Below are positions 10,560 to 21,699 of a stretch of DNA of 64,000 nt, in pieces; position 1 is the stretch's first letter; each line of letters starts with the position of its first letter. The stretch covers positions 62,530,969-62,594,968 of the forward strand of contig OX377205.1 of the NCBI GenBank assembly GCA_947396885.1, written 5' to 3'. The stretch is from Heligmosomoides polygyrus polygyrus (taxonomy: Eukaryota; Nematoda; Chromadorea; Rhabditida; Heligmosomidae). The translations under genes and the position numbers were made by a program. The notes below the pieces were generated by a model that was not told the DNA's origin, ran no database searches, and saw only the letters and a list, made by a program, of their open reading frames with translations.

Positions 10560-10855
10560 TTTTATACATGTATATACCGTATATACATGTGTGTACATGC
10601 GTATATACATGTGTGTACATACATAAATATGGATATATATACCTGTATATACGCGTGCATCCTGTATATACGCGTGTATATACGTGTATATATGTGTATA
10701 TTGTGTGTATATATATATATTATGTGTATACGCGCGTGTATACACATATATGGATGTATGTGGACATCCATTGTATGTACGAGCTGGATATGCGTGGATA
10801 TGCGTGGATATACGCGTGGATATGCGTGGATATACACGCGGATATGCCGATTTGC
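10560..10855. repeat. Alternating purine/pyrimidine microsatellite with GGATATGCGT repeats
   Basis: About 300 bp consist of TATACRTGTGTATA-type words grading into GGATATGCGTGGATATACGC units (10788-10850). Several frames on both strands stay open only because of this composition. Long TG/CG/TA alternation is the kind of sequence that can adopt left-handed DNA. Confidence 0.9.
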
Positions 10856-11155
10856 AACGCATTTGCAACTCGTGTTGCTATTTTTCGCAGACATTTCCAA
10901 CTCGTGTTGCTGCGTTGCAACACCTTACCAAATCGGGCCAACACCACATCAACAGACTTCGACACAGTAACAACGCTACTGTGCCCCAGTAGCAAGTGGC
11001 CGTGAGGCCCGCGTTGCAAAATGGGCCGACTGCGGGCCATCGAGTGCCAGAGATGATACTGCGTTATATGCTTACAACGCTTTTGTAGCTATTTGCAACT
11101 AATGGGTCAGGAATTTTATGATCATTCAAATGTTAAATGCACTTTCTTAGCATAC

Positions 11156-11538
11156 TTGTTCTTCAGCGTCTGTCCCGCATCGTCGCGGGGTCCGCTCTGG
11201 TGTTACGACGCCACCTTACCTGTTCCTGCGCTTTGATCAGGGTGGACACCAGCTACTTTCATGTCCGTGTGTAACGTATCGGACCAACGCTGCTTCGGGC
11301 GTCTTCTAAGCCGCTTTCCAGATACTTCCAACTCAAGGCCTATCTTGCGGACGCTGTCTTCTTTCACACGCAGAACGTGGCCGTACCACCGCGAGCGCGG
11401 TTCGCGCATCTTGTCCGCTATCGGCGCAACACCGAACTTCTGCCGAATAGCATCATTTCGGATGCGGTCCATGCGCGTGACTCCAGCCGTCCAGCGCAGC
11501 ATCTTCGTCTCCATGATACAGACATCTCCGTCTCCGTG
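11156..11538 (-). pseudogene. 5'-truncated LINE family B copy with target duplication
   Basis: The minus strand encodes only the end of the RT protein (MLRWTAGVTRMDRIRND, RSRWYGHVLRVKEDS, KQRWSDTLHTDM). The 15 bp direct repeat ACTTTCTTAGCATAC flanks it (11141-11155 and 11539-11553), the mark of target-primed retrotransposition with severe 5' truncation. The 3' end is GACGCTGAAGAACAAG. Confidence 0.9.
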
Positions 11539-11759
11539 ACTTTCTTAGCATACAGTACATACATAGCCTTTGCGGCATATTAATTTTGCAGTGCACACAG
11601 CCGTTGTCATTTTTGAGCTATTTCAGAGCTCTGTTTTTGGTAATCTAACCAATTGCAAGAATATTATTGCTAGAGTTGTCAAACAGTGTTTCTCTTACAA
11701 TTATATGAAGGAGAAGTCTTTCTAACTGATACGCTGATTGTGTTCAATAGAAAACTGGT

Positions 11760-11889
11760 GTGGAACAGTGCCCATTTCCGTTTCCGTCTTCCGGCTCAAA
11801 AACTGGCGGAACACGGGACGGAACGGAAGGGCCCAAAATGGCCGGAACCGGAATTCGGAACACGAAAACGGAAATTCCGCACATCCCTG
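11760..11889. repeat. hAT-like terminus with GGAAN subterminal repeats
   Basis: The segment is rich in CGGAA/TTCCG words and ends in GGAAATTCCGCACATCCCTG (to 11889), like the end of the element at 63132. The partner end was not found, so this is a solo or truncated hAT-like end. Confidence 0.5.
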
Positions 11890-11899
11890 CTGTACAGTG

Positions 11900-13760
11900 T
11901 ATAAAGTCGCCAGTTCGTCTCCCCACTATATGTTGATATTCACTCAGCGATTCCTGTTTATCTTCTCGCTCCATATTCCCCTCTTTCTCTGCCATTCATT
12001 TAAAATCTCGTTTCAGTCATCGGCGCAGTCAAGAATACATCAGTCATTCAGATCTTCGTCACAACTATACATCAATCATATATGCACCGAAATAGTCGCC
12101 GTGTTCACCTAGCTTTCATTCATTCTGCCTCTCCATTTTGATGATGAGTTTGGTCTGCTACGATATTTTCGTTCAATTGTCAAAAGTTACTAATTCGACC
12201 AATGGGATGGAGAATCATTATATTGTATTTACGTTACTGTTATAAGTTTTGATTCGTTCGATTATTGCGCACCTATGGGTGCAAAAAATAAGTAAATAAA
12301 AATAAATAAATAAATAATAAACAATGTCACTACTAGAAGCGTGGCCCATCCTAGGGCCAAATTCCCTCTCGTAGTAGAAGTAGCGGAGGGATGCTTTAGG
12401 TAAGTGAGAAGGGCTCTCTCTCTACAGTTATCACTTCACCCGTCCTTTGCCTTTGCTTTCCTTATGTTCTCAATAATGCGTGCGCTTCCCGTTTTCTACC
12501 GGGGTCGAGCGTTCTACCCCCTCGTCCCCTAGACTGCCCACCTCCAACCCTCTGGGCTTACTCGAGAGCCCAGTGGCTGCCTTACGAGATAGTGGAGACG
12601 CGGACATTTACCACGCCTCTGTTTGAAGGGCGGGAGTAGAACGCCACTCCGCCGTTTTCTACATCGCTCTCACATCGGTTTCCTATTATCATCAGATTTT
12701 CTCTTTCTACCAACCACACTGCTTCCAGATCTAACAATATTGTGAACGGTAAAGGTACTGCATGAGTGTGGCAAAGCAGCTTCTCACCGGTCTTTTCCAG
12801 CTGTCTGGTTGATTCTCCTCCTGAGGATCTCGGGCGATGTCTCTGTTTGTTCTCGCCGGTCAGTAGCACATATCCGAATTAACGCCTCCTCTTCAACTGG
12901 TTTCAGGTCCTGAAGTGATCAATAGCTTTTGTCGTTGTTTCCCAGTACATGTTTTTCTTAAAGAGTGCCTAATACACATATAAAATTGTTCCCTTGAGAC
13001 CAATACTTTCCGGCGTATAGACTTCAATCGCTCTTAGCAAAGAACGCTTCCTATAAGAATGGATAACGGGGTCTAGTCGTAATGGTGGTACCTTTGACCC
13101 GACTCCATCATGCATCGCTCAACTCATTTTTAGCGTAGTCAATGAGCCCAACTGTGTATGAATTACTTTATACGCAGTTGACTGATGTTTGTGAATCGAC
13201 GACATCAGACCCGCTTAATGGCTTTTTTCATGTGAGCATTAAACTGAAGATGTTCCATCCGTCATAATGGTCCATTCCGGATCGAGTGTTATTCATATCT
13301 TCAAGAAATGTCTCGTACAATTACGCCCATAACTGGTGTCACACTTGGCGTCGGCGAGGCTCTGGAGCGTCAAAATCGTGGAGAGCAGAGAATCTGGAAA
13401 GCCGAGCACAACTCTGGATTCGGGCCGTCGAGTTCAAAAACTTAACTATTTTTTAATGCACTCAAAATTTGACCTTGTTACTTGGAGCATCATAAGAATA
13501 ATTCTATAAGGAGCCCTTGATGCTTATGAAATAAGAGGGTGAATTCGAAGAAATTGTTCTACAGGTCTATTTGCGGAAAGAGTTCGTACCATCCAAATTT
13601 GGCAATGTCTACAATCGAATTGGTCGCAGTGACGTCAAATCTATTGAAAATATGAGGAAAACAGATCTCCCGAAACTTCTCAGTGGAGCGTTTAGGTAGT
13701 TAGCGTATACTGTGGGCGTATTTATCTGGAGCAAGCAAGGAACTCTTCATCAGTATGCAA
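11900..13760. other. No gene recognised; AT-rich intergenic DNA
   Basis: It contains an (AAAT)n tract around 12283-12322. A 95-codon minus-strand frame (12582-12869) has no recognisable domain. I see no splice-flanked exon here. Confidence 0.5.
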
Positions 13761-13767
13761 TACATCC

Positions 13768-15449
13768 CATAAGTCCCCTCCGTTTTTTCAACGATTCATT
13801 GCCGATTTCGCCGACGGTCTCTTCATAAACAGCTTTCGAAAGAGAATGATACGCTCTATCAGAACATGGATTGCATTTCTTTTTTCATCTGAAATTTGTC
13901 AATTTTTAGGTCGTTGAATTGAAAAGTGAAAAAGTGAAAAGTAGCCATTTGCGCACTTGTTCTCTCCTCTTAGGTTTGGAATTTTTCGCACAGTTTTTCA
14001 TAGCGTTTGGAGGACAATGTACTGTACTACAAAAATACGTGTTGTCCTATTTGCTCACTTGTCCTTTATTGATTTTTACGCCATCAAATTGAGATGTCCG
14101 AAAGAGGAGGGTTATTTTTACCGACAGCTCCTGCTCTGTGGTAGAACTTTTTCTAAGTGTTATATGTCGTTCAAAAGAGGATGTCTTGCTTAATAAGAAT
14201 TTGTGTCGCGTTTACTGGATCATGCTGATTTCTGTCGAATATCAACAACTGAACAAGGAGATGGAGTTGTTGGTGAAGATGATTTTCTCTTTTTGGAATT
14301 TTGTTGATATTCGACAGAAATCAGCATGAGCCATTAAACGCGACATAAATTCTTATAGAGAAAGACATTCTCTTTCGACCAACGTATAACACCGTGCAAA
14401 AAAGTCCTACCACATAGCAGGAGCTGTCGGTAGAAATAAATCTTCTCATTCGGACGCACCAATTTCTTCTTCTTCAGCGTTTGCCCCGCTTCGTGCCTTT
14501 CCCGATCCAGCGCTAGATCAGGGTTTACACCAGCTACTTTCAAGTCCATATGTAACGTATCAGCCCATCGCTGCTTTGGGCGCCCTCTAGGCCGCTTTCC
14601 TACTACCTCGAAGTTGAGGCCTATCAAGCGGGTGCTGTCTTCTTTTCCACGCAGAACGTGGCCATACCACCGCGAGCGCGGTTCGCGCATCTTGTCTGCC
14701 ATCGGCGCGACACCGAACTTCTGCCGAATGGCATTGTTTCGGATGCGGCCCATGCGCGTGACTCCGGTCGTCCAGCGCTGCATCGTCGTCTCCATGACGC
14801 TGAGGCGCGTTTCAACTTCCTTGGTCGCTAGCCAACACTCAGCGCCGTACATCACTACCGGCCGGACGACTGCCCTGTAGATCTTCGACTTCAGCTGCTC
14901 TGGTATCTTCCTATCGCAGAGCACGCCAGACAACGAGCGCCACTTGGACCAAGCTGCACTCACGCGTGAATTCACTTCGCCCATCAGTTTGCCGTCAGAC
15001 GCGACTGCTGATCCCAGGTACTTAAAGACCGCAGTGCGTGGAAGCTCGATGCCGTTAGCCTTGATGGAGCTGGAGTCAGTAACGTCCGTCGTGAGATACT
15101 CGGTCTTCTTCACGTTCAGTTTGAGTCCAAACCGCTCCAAGCGATCACACCAAGCTTGCACAACTCGCTCAAGTTCCCCTTTATCCTCGTTAGCGAGCAA
15201 TCGGACGCACCAATTTGATGGCCTAGAAATCAATAAAGAACGAATGAGCAAATAGGACCAACATGTATTCTTGTAGTACAGAGCTTTCCACTTTAATGAC
15301 CTAAAGATGACAAAATTCAGGATGAAAAAAGAGATGCAATACACGTTCTGATGGAGCAAATCATTCTCTTTCGAAAACTGTACAGCAAGCGACCATCGGC
15401 GAAATCCGCAATGAATCGTTGAAAAACGACGGGACTCATGGGGCAACCT
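13768..15449. mobile_element. Foldback MITE, right arm split by a LINE insertion
   Basis: The left arm (13768 to about 14260) and right arm (14310-15449) are inverted copies: TTTCAACGATTCATTGCC near 13797 faces its complement near 15410; TTACCGACAGCTCCTGCT near 14116 faces 14428; and ATGCTGATTTCTGTCGAATA (14222) faces 14321. The outer end on the right reads, inverted, ATATTAGGTTGCCCCATGAG, which resembles Tc1/mariner-type MITE termini. Without the LINE it is about 0.9 kb. A related partial copy lies at 34705-34885. Confidence 0.8.
14466..15200 (-). pseudogene. LINE family B fragment, 5'-truncated, 16 bp target duplication
   Basis: It is open for about 245 codons on the minus strand: ERVVQAWCDRLERFGLKL, KKTEYLTTD, FKYLGSAVASDG, VSAAWSKWRSLSGVLCD, YGAECWLATKE, RSRWYGHVLRGKEDS, GKRPRGRPKQRW. 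The exact 16 bp repeat TCGGACGCACCAATTT flanks it (14450-14465, 15201-15216). The longer 378-codon frame 14334-15470 is this fragment plus foldback DNA on both sides, so that whole frame is not one real protein. The frame is less decayed than the copy at 1-925. Confidence 0.92.
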
Positions 15450-16616
15450 AATATATGTCAACGGGAACACTTCCCGAAAACACGGTAATTTTTACTTATT
15501 TGAAAGTCATTCAATGAGGACTGCGAATATACCTCTTATTTTAGATGCGGACCACTTTAATCTTTGCAAATTAAACAGAATTGTTTCCATGAATGAAGAC
15601 AACTTAGATATTTGATCGCTACTCGACGGTACGAGTCTGTACTTCTGCCCGGGATCCAGAATTTCCACTCTCAACGATTCCGACGCAGCGACGCCCGTGA
15701 GAGTCGCCATCGCCCAGGTGCTACACTAATTATGAGCGGCATTGCATGTGGCCAGTACCAAATGCAGATGCAGCAATGCGCCACTGAAGCACCTGTTCCT
15801 GTTACTGCTGTTCAATAAAATTTTCACCTACAGTCACTCCCAAACCACTAGGAGTCAGAGTGCAAAAACTAAAAGTGGGATTCGAACTAAATGTTCTCAA
15901 AACTTCAGAAAAAGAAAAACACGTAGCCGATGTTTTGTGCAAGCAAACAAGAACAAACATCAAGCAACTCACCTTCAAACTCTTGCTTCGATTAAAAAAC
16001 CAGCTCTTCTTTTTGAATTTTTCCTTGAGAGGCGGAGTTTTGTGTGTGGACGGAACTCTGCTTGGCGGAGGATCGTTCGGCACTAGCGATTCTTTGCAAT
16101 CGTCATTGCTCAATCCTGAATAGCTGATATTTTCCAATTTTTCCAAAAAATGCTCCGAACCATGAATAAGCGTATTATCTATGCTATTTTTCGTAAGACG
16201 ACGACATTACGTATTTTTATATCAGTGGCTTTAACAGAATTACTGTTTTCTATCTTTTGCATGGTTGAGTAACCGCACTAAATGATGACAAATCGGTTGG
16301 CGTTGTTTTTTCGATCTCACCATATATTATAGTTTCTTACACTAAACGCTGTGAACACTTAAATGCTTTGGTATGAGCGGGCCGCTGTTGGGATGCCTGT
16401 CATATTTTCGGGTACGGCACATGATTATAAAGGAAGGGAATATTTATTCAGATCAATGTTCGTGCCATAATCTCCAGATGGAGTACTCTCTCCAGAACTG
16501 CTCTTAGCCTATACGATTGGCTTGCCAAGGAGCCTACGAGCTCATCCAAATTTGGAGGTAAAAATGTGCGCGGATGACATAAGGATTCACTGTTTCTATT
16601 ACGCCTGTGGTCAACA
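15450..16616. other. No gene recognised
   Basis: Overlapping frames at 15742-16146 on both strands (up to 114 codons) have no known motif and lack convincing splice context. No repeat family seen elsewhere in the window was noticed. Confidence 0.4.
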
Positions 16617-16690
16617 TTTATGCAGTCCCTTCTCGTTATAACGCGTTTGAAGAGACCGGAGAAACTCCGTGTTATAACTGGAGTCGCGCA
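16617..16690. repeat. Terminal fragment of the TGCAG/CGTTATAACG inverted-repeat family
   Basis: TGCAGTCCCTTCTCGTTATA followed by GAGACCGGAGAAACTCCG closely matches the inverted right end of the element at 45453-46523. Only this end is recognised here. Confidence 0.6.
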
Positions 16691-16750
16691 CGGAACTGAC
16701 CTTTTTACACCATTTTACGCATTAAATTTATCTAAAAAATCGCATAAATA

Positions 16751-17029
16751 AAAAGGATAAAGAACAGCGTTGCGTTCCCTTTGGGGATGCGCCACGCGTT
16801 CTACCTTTACGGGATGTGATTTGAATGCGTATTTAGCCCTAAAACGACTGGCGGTGGCCAGCCGATGAACAGGTCCGCGCTTTATCCTTCCCTGACCAGT
16901 ATGGTGCTAATTCACCGACTCCGGAGGGATGGAAGGCTTTGTGTTGGTCTAGGCGGGAAACTGATACCAAGAACATGGTATCGGGTGCAGGCGACAGTCG
17001 GGACCTCCTTCTACTGCGCACCACGCTCC
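16751..17029 (-). mobile_element. tRNA-derived SINE, full-length but diverged
   Basis: It is the minus orientation of the SINE family best seen at 17299-17592. The AAAGGATAAA 3' end lies at left and the box-A region, complement of CTACTGCGCACCACGC, at right. No clean target duplication was found. Confidence 0.8.
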
Positions 17030-17152
17030 TACTTGATACATACCATTCATCTCCCTATTCATTGTGTCATTCTCAGCTTAAGCTAGGCATTTTTTTAGCC
17101 AAAATGGACACCTGGCACCCACACGTCCAATGGATCATCTTTAAAATCAACG

Positions 17153-17279
17153 TTTGCGCGTGGCAGCGCAGTCGGAGGGAAAAAGGTTATAGATTCGCAT
17201 CTCTTCCAGACCAAGCCAGCCTTCCATCCTTCTGGGGTCAAAGAAATGGTGGCAGAGTTGTCTGGGAAGAACAAATAAC
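17153..17279 (+). mobile_element. SINE fragment (5' half)
   Basis: GCAGCGCAGTCGGAGG (box A) is followed by a short, altered box-B region and the family body CAGCCTTCCATCCTTCTGGG, ending near GTCTGGGAAGAACAAATAAC. The 3' half is missing, and the intact SINE at 17299 follows directly. Confidence 0.75.
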
Positions 17280-17298
17280 AGTGGCTATTGCATAGGTG

Positions 17299-17592
17299 AG
17301 GGCGCGTGTAGCGCAGTCGGAGGAGGCGCGACTGTTGCGTGCACCCGACACCAGGTTCCTGGTTCGGGTTTCCCGCCCAGGCCCACCAAGCCTTCCATCC
17401 CTCCGGGGTCGGTGAATTGGTACCAGACTTGTCTGGGAAGGATAAAGCGCTGACTTGTTCATCGGCTGGCCACCGCAAGTCATTGTATGGCCAAATACGC
17501 ATTCATGTCGCCTCCACGACATCCCGTAGAAGTAGAATGCGCTGGCGCATCCCAGAAAGGATTGAATAACGCCGTCCTTTATCCTCTATCCT
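17299..17592 (+). mobile_element. tRNA-derived SINE, reference copy with target duplication
   Basis: The 294 bp unit is flanked by the exact 13 bp repeat TATTGCATAGGTG (17286-17298, 17593-17605). RNA polymerase III promoter boxes are visible: TAGCGCAGTCGG (box A, 17309-17320) and GGTTCGGGTTTCC (box B, 17361-17373), spaced as in a tRNA. The body carries conserved CAAGCCTTCCATCCCTCCGG, ACTTGTCTGGGAAGGATAAA and CCACCGCAAGTCATTGTATG, and the 3' end is CCGTCCTTTATCC. It encodes nothing and would be mobilised by a LINE enzyme; which LINE is unknown. At least nine more complete or partial copies lie in this window. Confidence 0.92.
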
Positions 17593-17808
17593 TATTGCAT
17601 AGGTGGACCTCCAAAGGTCATTTTATGTTTATCCTCATTTGCGAGCGTCCACTAATAGGTGTGCACCTTAAAACAAACGAAAAAACAAAATTCAAGCCAT
17701 CTCATCTCTCCAGTTGTATAGTCCTCCGCCATTCTAATTCTGGAAGATATTGACAAAAAACCCGAAATCAGAATAGAGCAATCTATGAATAACACATAAA
17801 GCTATCTT

Positions 17809-17810
<2 letters not shown>

Positions 17811-17840
<30 letters not shown>
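17811..17840. repeat. (AT)n microsatellite
   Basis: A run of AT dinucleotides immediately precedes the second RTE copy, and the same repeat resumes at 21043 after it. The retrotransposon therefore landed inside an AT tract. Confidence 0.95.
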
Positions 17841-17842
<2 letters not shown>

Positions 17843-17877
17843 ACGGATCTCCCTCGATAGAGAGCCTTCGGGCTCTC

Positions 17878-18147
17878 TTGTTAAGAGGGATCTCGGGCCG
17901 CTTGTCGCAGGGCCACGTGACGCGTCCCTGGGTGGTGGATAGGGGAATTAAACGCGAACCAAATGCGACCGTGTACTTCCCAGAGACGCAGGTGGGATGC
18001 AGGGGATGGACTCATTGCCCCTGCTGTGTCGTGTCGATGCGTTCCTTGTGCGTGGGAGCGGCATGTTCGTGCACAATATGCGTGGATGTGTCCGTGACTG
18101 TGCGGATTGTAACTACGTCAGCTCGGCCAAAGGACTCATTCCCCTGA
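17878..18147 (+). CDS. Upstream 89-codon frame in RTE-A2
   Basis: Counterpart of 8961-9230, with the same start (MLRGISGRLSQGHV) and the same length. The last residues differ because the 5'-region deletion changes the frame end. The function is unknown and the coding status doubtful. Confidence 0.3.
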   Translation: MLRGISGRLSQGHVTRPWVVDRGIKREPNATVYFPETQVGCRGWTHCPCCVVSMRSLCVGAACSCTICVDVSVTVRIVTTSARPKDSFP

Positions 18148-18190
18148 CCCCGAAAGAGCCCCCATTCCTGCAGCGATAGGATGGACGAGT

Positions 18191-21033
18191 ATGGAGAGGC
18201 TGCTAAAACCCCAGGGCCTAACCAGGCTGCGCAAATTGAGAAGGACTAGGATGACGATCTGTACTTACAACTTCCGCACGCTTGCATCGGAAGCATTCGT
18301 TGAGGACCTGATGATGCAAGCCAGGAAGATCAAGTACGACGTCATCGGACTGACCGAGACGAGAAGGCACCACCCCCTACACGCCGCCTACGACTCCGGA
18401 GAAGAATTGTTCCTCGGAACATGCGACAGCAGAGGAGTAGGCGATGTCCTCGTCAACACGCATTTGTCCATGAACATCGATTCGTACGAGTCTCTGACAA
18501 CCCGAATCGGACGTCTGCGACTGAAGTTAAGTGGCTCCGTGCCAGCTTTGACTGTATTCGTCGCGTATGCCCCGACATCCGATACGACGACGAAGAGGTC
18601 GAAGCCTTCTACGTGGAGCTGGAGAAGTTCTATAAGGAAGATCACACCTTCTACAAGGTGATCGTCGGCGACTTCAACGCCAAGATCGGACCGCGAAGGT
18701 CGCCGGAAGAACTTCACATCGGAACCCACGGTTTGGAGTGGAACGAGCAAGGTGAAAGGCTGTCTGAGTTTATCATGTCGACCAAGACCATGCGGGGAAA
18801 CTCACAGTTCCAGAAGCCTCCCTCTCTACGATGGACCTGGGAATCCCCCGGTGACCACAACGAGATCGACCACATCATCTTCAATCGCAAGTATTGCCTG
18901 ACCGACGTCTCCCTTGTCCCCAAGTTCTACACGGGATCGGACCACCACCTCCTTCGCGCGAGGTTTCGCTTTTCGCGTCAAGGAGAGAAGGCCGCGAAGT
19001 TCAAGAAGAGGAGTCCCAGAAAGACCATCAACTGGGACCTTTACACCTCTCCTGTCGGCCTTTGGGAAGATGCCGTCATGGACAACGTCGATGAGGAATA
19101 CGACCGCTTCGTGCACCATCTCCACGATAGTGCTAATGGAGCCGAGAGCTTGAAGACCACCAAGAGACGCCTGTCTCTGGAAACTCTCGAGCTTATACGC
19201 CAGCGTGGAGCAGCACGAGAGTCAGGCATCTACCAGCTCGGACTACCGTCCGAGCTTGCGAAGCTATGCAGAGCGACGATAAAGGAAGATCTCAAGGAGA
19301 GAAGGGCGGAAGTGTTGGCTGAAGCAGCAGAGGCAGGGTTGAGCATCCGCAATGCTCGCCGGAACTTCGCCAACTTCAAGACCAAGATGACCGCTCTCCG
19401 ACGTCCTGACGGAACCGTCACCTCTTTCAGAAGGACCATGGAGAAGGTCATCCACGACTTCTACTCCGATCTCTTCGATAGCCACGTCCACCTGCCCCAT
19501 GCCGTCTTCCGCAGGACATCATTCCCTCAGTTCTCCCTTCCGAGATCCGACACGCCATCTCGTTGGTGAAGAAACGTACAGCACCCGGTCCTAGCAGGAT
19601 CAGACCCGAACACCTGAAGAACCTCCCGCCTACGCTCATCAACACCCTGGCGCGGCTCTTCACACGTTACCTGTCGGAGTGCAAGGTTCCATCTCAGTGG
19701 AAGACCAGCAAGACCGTCTTGCTGTAAGAGAAGGGAGACGTACACGACATTGGCAACTATGCCTGCTGTCCGTAGTCTACAAGCTGTTCACTCGAGTGAT
19801 CCTGAATAGGATTAGCAGAACGCTGGACGAAGGACAGCCATGCGAGCAAGCAGGATTTCGGAGAGGATTCAGCAGGATCGACCACATACACACCATTACG
19901 AAGCTCATCGAAGTGTCGCGAGAGTATAAGCTGCCGCTGTGCCTTACGTTCATCGGCCTGAAGAAGGCATTCGACTCCGTAGAGACTGAAGCGGTCCTCG
20001 AAGCCCTGCTCACTCAGGGCGTTCCTACTCAGTACATCAGAGTCTTTCGAGAGCTGTACAGTGGATTCACGACCAAGATCTCTCCATTCTACATCGAAAT
20101 CGTCATCGACCAGAAGAGAGGGGTTCGGCAAGGGGATACCATATCCCCGAAGCTCTTCAGCGCCACCCTCGAAAACGTCATGCGCGAACTAGAATGGGAA
20201 GACATGGGAGTGAAGGTCGACGGCCAGCAGCTGCACCATCTTCGTTTCGCTGACGACATCGTGCTCATAACAGCGAGCATCAGCCAGGCGGAGTGAATGG
20301 ACTGCAAGTGAATCTTACGAGGACGATGTTCATGAGGAACGGACATGTTTCTGATGCCCCATTCTCGCTCAACGGAGCGAACATCTCCGAGTGCTCCAGC
20401 TACGTGTCTTTCGGTCGCGAAGTCAATATGGCCAATGACCTAGCGCCGGAGCTGAGCAGAAGGAAACGAGCGGCTTGGGGAGCTTTCAAGAGCGTCGAAG
20501 AAGTCGCGAAGAAGACGAAGAACGTCCGACTCCGTGCCCACCTATTCGACCCTACCGTTCTTCCTGCCCTAACATACGCCTCAGAGACCTGGGCTATACG
20601 AAAGCAGGATGAACACGCGATCAACGTCGTGCAGCGTGGAATCGAGAGGACGATACTCGGAGTGACACGACTCACGCAAGTGAGAGAATGCCTCCGGAGT
20701 TCCGAGCTTCGCCGACGTTCGAAGATCAGAGACGCTGTCGCGTGGGCCAAGTTGTCGAAAATTAGGTGGGGCGGCCACGTAATGCGCTTCGCAGACACCC
20801 GCTGGACGAGAGCCGTCACCGACTGGATTCCGCTGGATGTCAAGAGAACACCGGGACGCCCACCAACGCGTTGGTCGTACTTCTTCGTGAAAGCCCTGAA
20901 CGACCGATACGACGCTCTTCGTGTCCCTCGAGCGAGGAGGATCCATTGGACCACTCTGTCACGCGACAGGGACGAATGGAGACGCTGGTGGCGCCCGCTC
21001 GAGCAAGTCGATGATCAACGGGACGACAGGTGA
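18191..21033 (+). pseudogene. RTE endonuclease/reverse transcriptase ORF, disrupted
   Basis: It is the same protein as 5849-8764 broken into at least four frame segments: 18191-18661 (endonuclease start, LTETRR retained), 18421-19569 (VGDFNAKIG, GSDHHLLRARF, connector), 19679-20296 (FIGLKKAFDSV with Asp changed to Gly in motif [23 protein letters not shown]) and 20293-21033 (C-terminal region). There is a TAA at 19725-19727 where the intact copy reads LLYKKGD, and a 40 bp deletion after ISQAE. It cannot make active protein. Confidence 0.92.
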
Positions 21034-21379
21034 TACAGGTGATATATATATATATATATATATAATCCAAAGTAAACCTGACAAATATGATAAAACTGCA
21101 AAGCAATACAAATACGGCACTTTCCGCTAACTAGACAAGTGCTCTAAAAGAGGAAAAGAAAAAAGCTTTACTGAGAGATAACTGCTTTTCTAGGACCTTT
21201 TTAAATATACTAAGCCGCATTCCTAGGCAGCCTTTAGCGATTTAGGTATCGAACGCAAAGACAACTCTATTTGAGAAGAACTTTAACCTGATATTAGTGG
21301 AAGAAGCATAACTCGCACTCGTTCATGCTTGCCACCTTTGGTAAAGAAGCTTTGGGAGTTAACTGAGGTCGACCCGGTA

Positions 21380-21672
21380 AAGGATAAAAAAAGGAGAAAG
21401 GACGGCGTTATTCAATCCTCTTTGGGATGCGCCACGCATTCTACTTCTACGGCATGTCGTGGAGGCGTGTTGAACGCGTATTTGGCCATACAACGACTTG
21501 CGGTGGCCAGCCGATGTACAAGTCAGTGCTTTATCATTACCAGACAAGTCTGGTACCAATTCACCTACCCCGGAGGTATGGAAGGCTTGGCCTGGACGGA
21601 AAATCCGAACCAGGAACCTGGTATTGGTGCAGGTGACAGCCGGCACCCTCTCCTACTGCGCTCCACGCGACC
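21380..21672 (-). mobile_element. tRNA-derived SINE
   Basis: Complete copy in minus orientation, from AGGATAAA at the left to the box-A complement CCTACTGCGCTCCACGC at the right. The flanking 15 bp repeats GAGGTCGACCCGGTA (21365-21379) and GAGGTCAACGCGGTA (21673-21687) differ at two sites, indicating an older insertion. Confidence 0.9.
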
Positions 21673-21699
21673 GAGGTCAACGCGGTAGGGATTTTAAAT

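Larger units (their letters stand above)
17841..21043 (+). mobile_element. RTE-clade retrotransposon, second copy (RTE-A2), full span but decayed
   Basis: It begins with the same CCACGGATCTCCCTCG and ends with the same ACAGGTGATACAGGTGAT tail as the intact copy, so both ends are present. At about 3.2 kb it is about 225 bp shorter. Most of the loss is a deletion of about 170 bp in the 5' region just after GCTCGGCCAAA (about 18133); another of about 40 bp lies near 20293 in the ORF. It is flanked by (AT)n on both sides, so no unique duplication can be defined. Confidence 0.93.

Noticed and set aside
10517..11040. Overlapping frames of 100-160 codons on both strands
   Set aside because: They exist because the TATACG-type microsatellite has no stops; composition is pure repeat.
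14334..15470. 378-codon minus-strand frame as one protein
   Set aside because: Only the middle is LINE polymerase; both ends are foldback DNA outside the 16 bp duplication.
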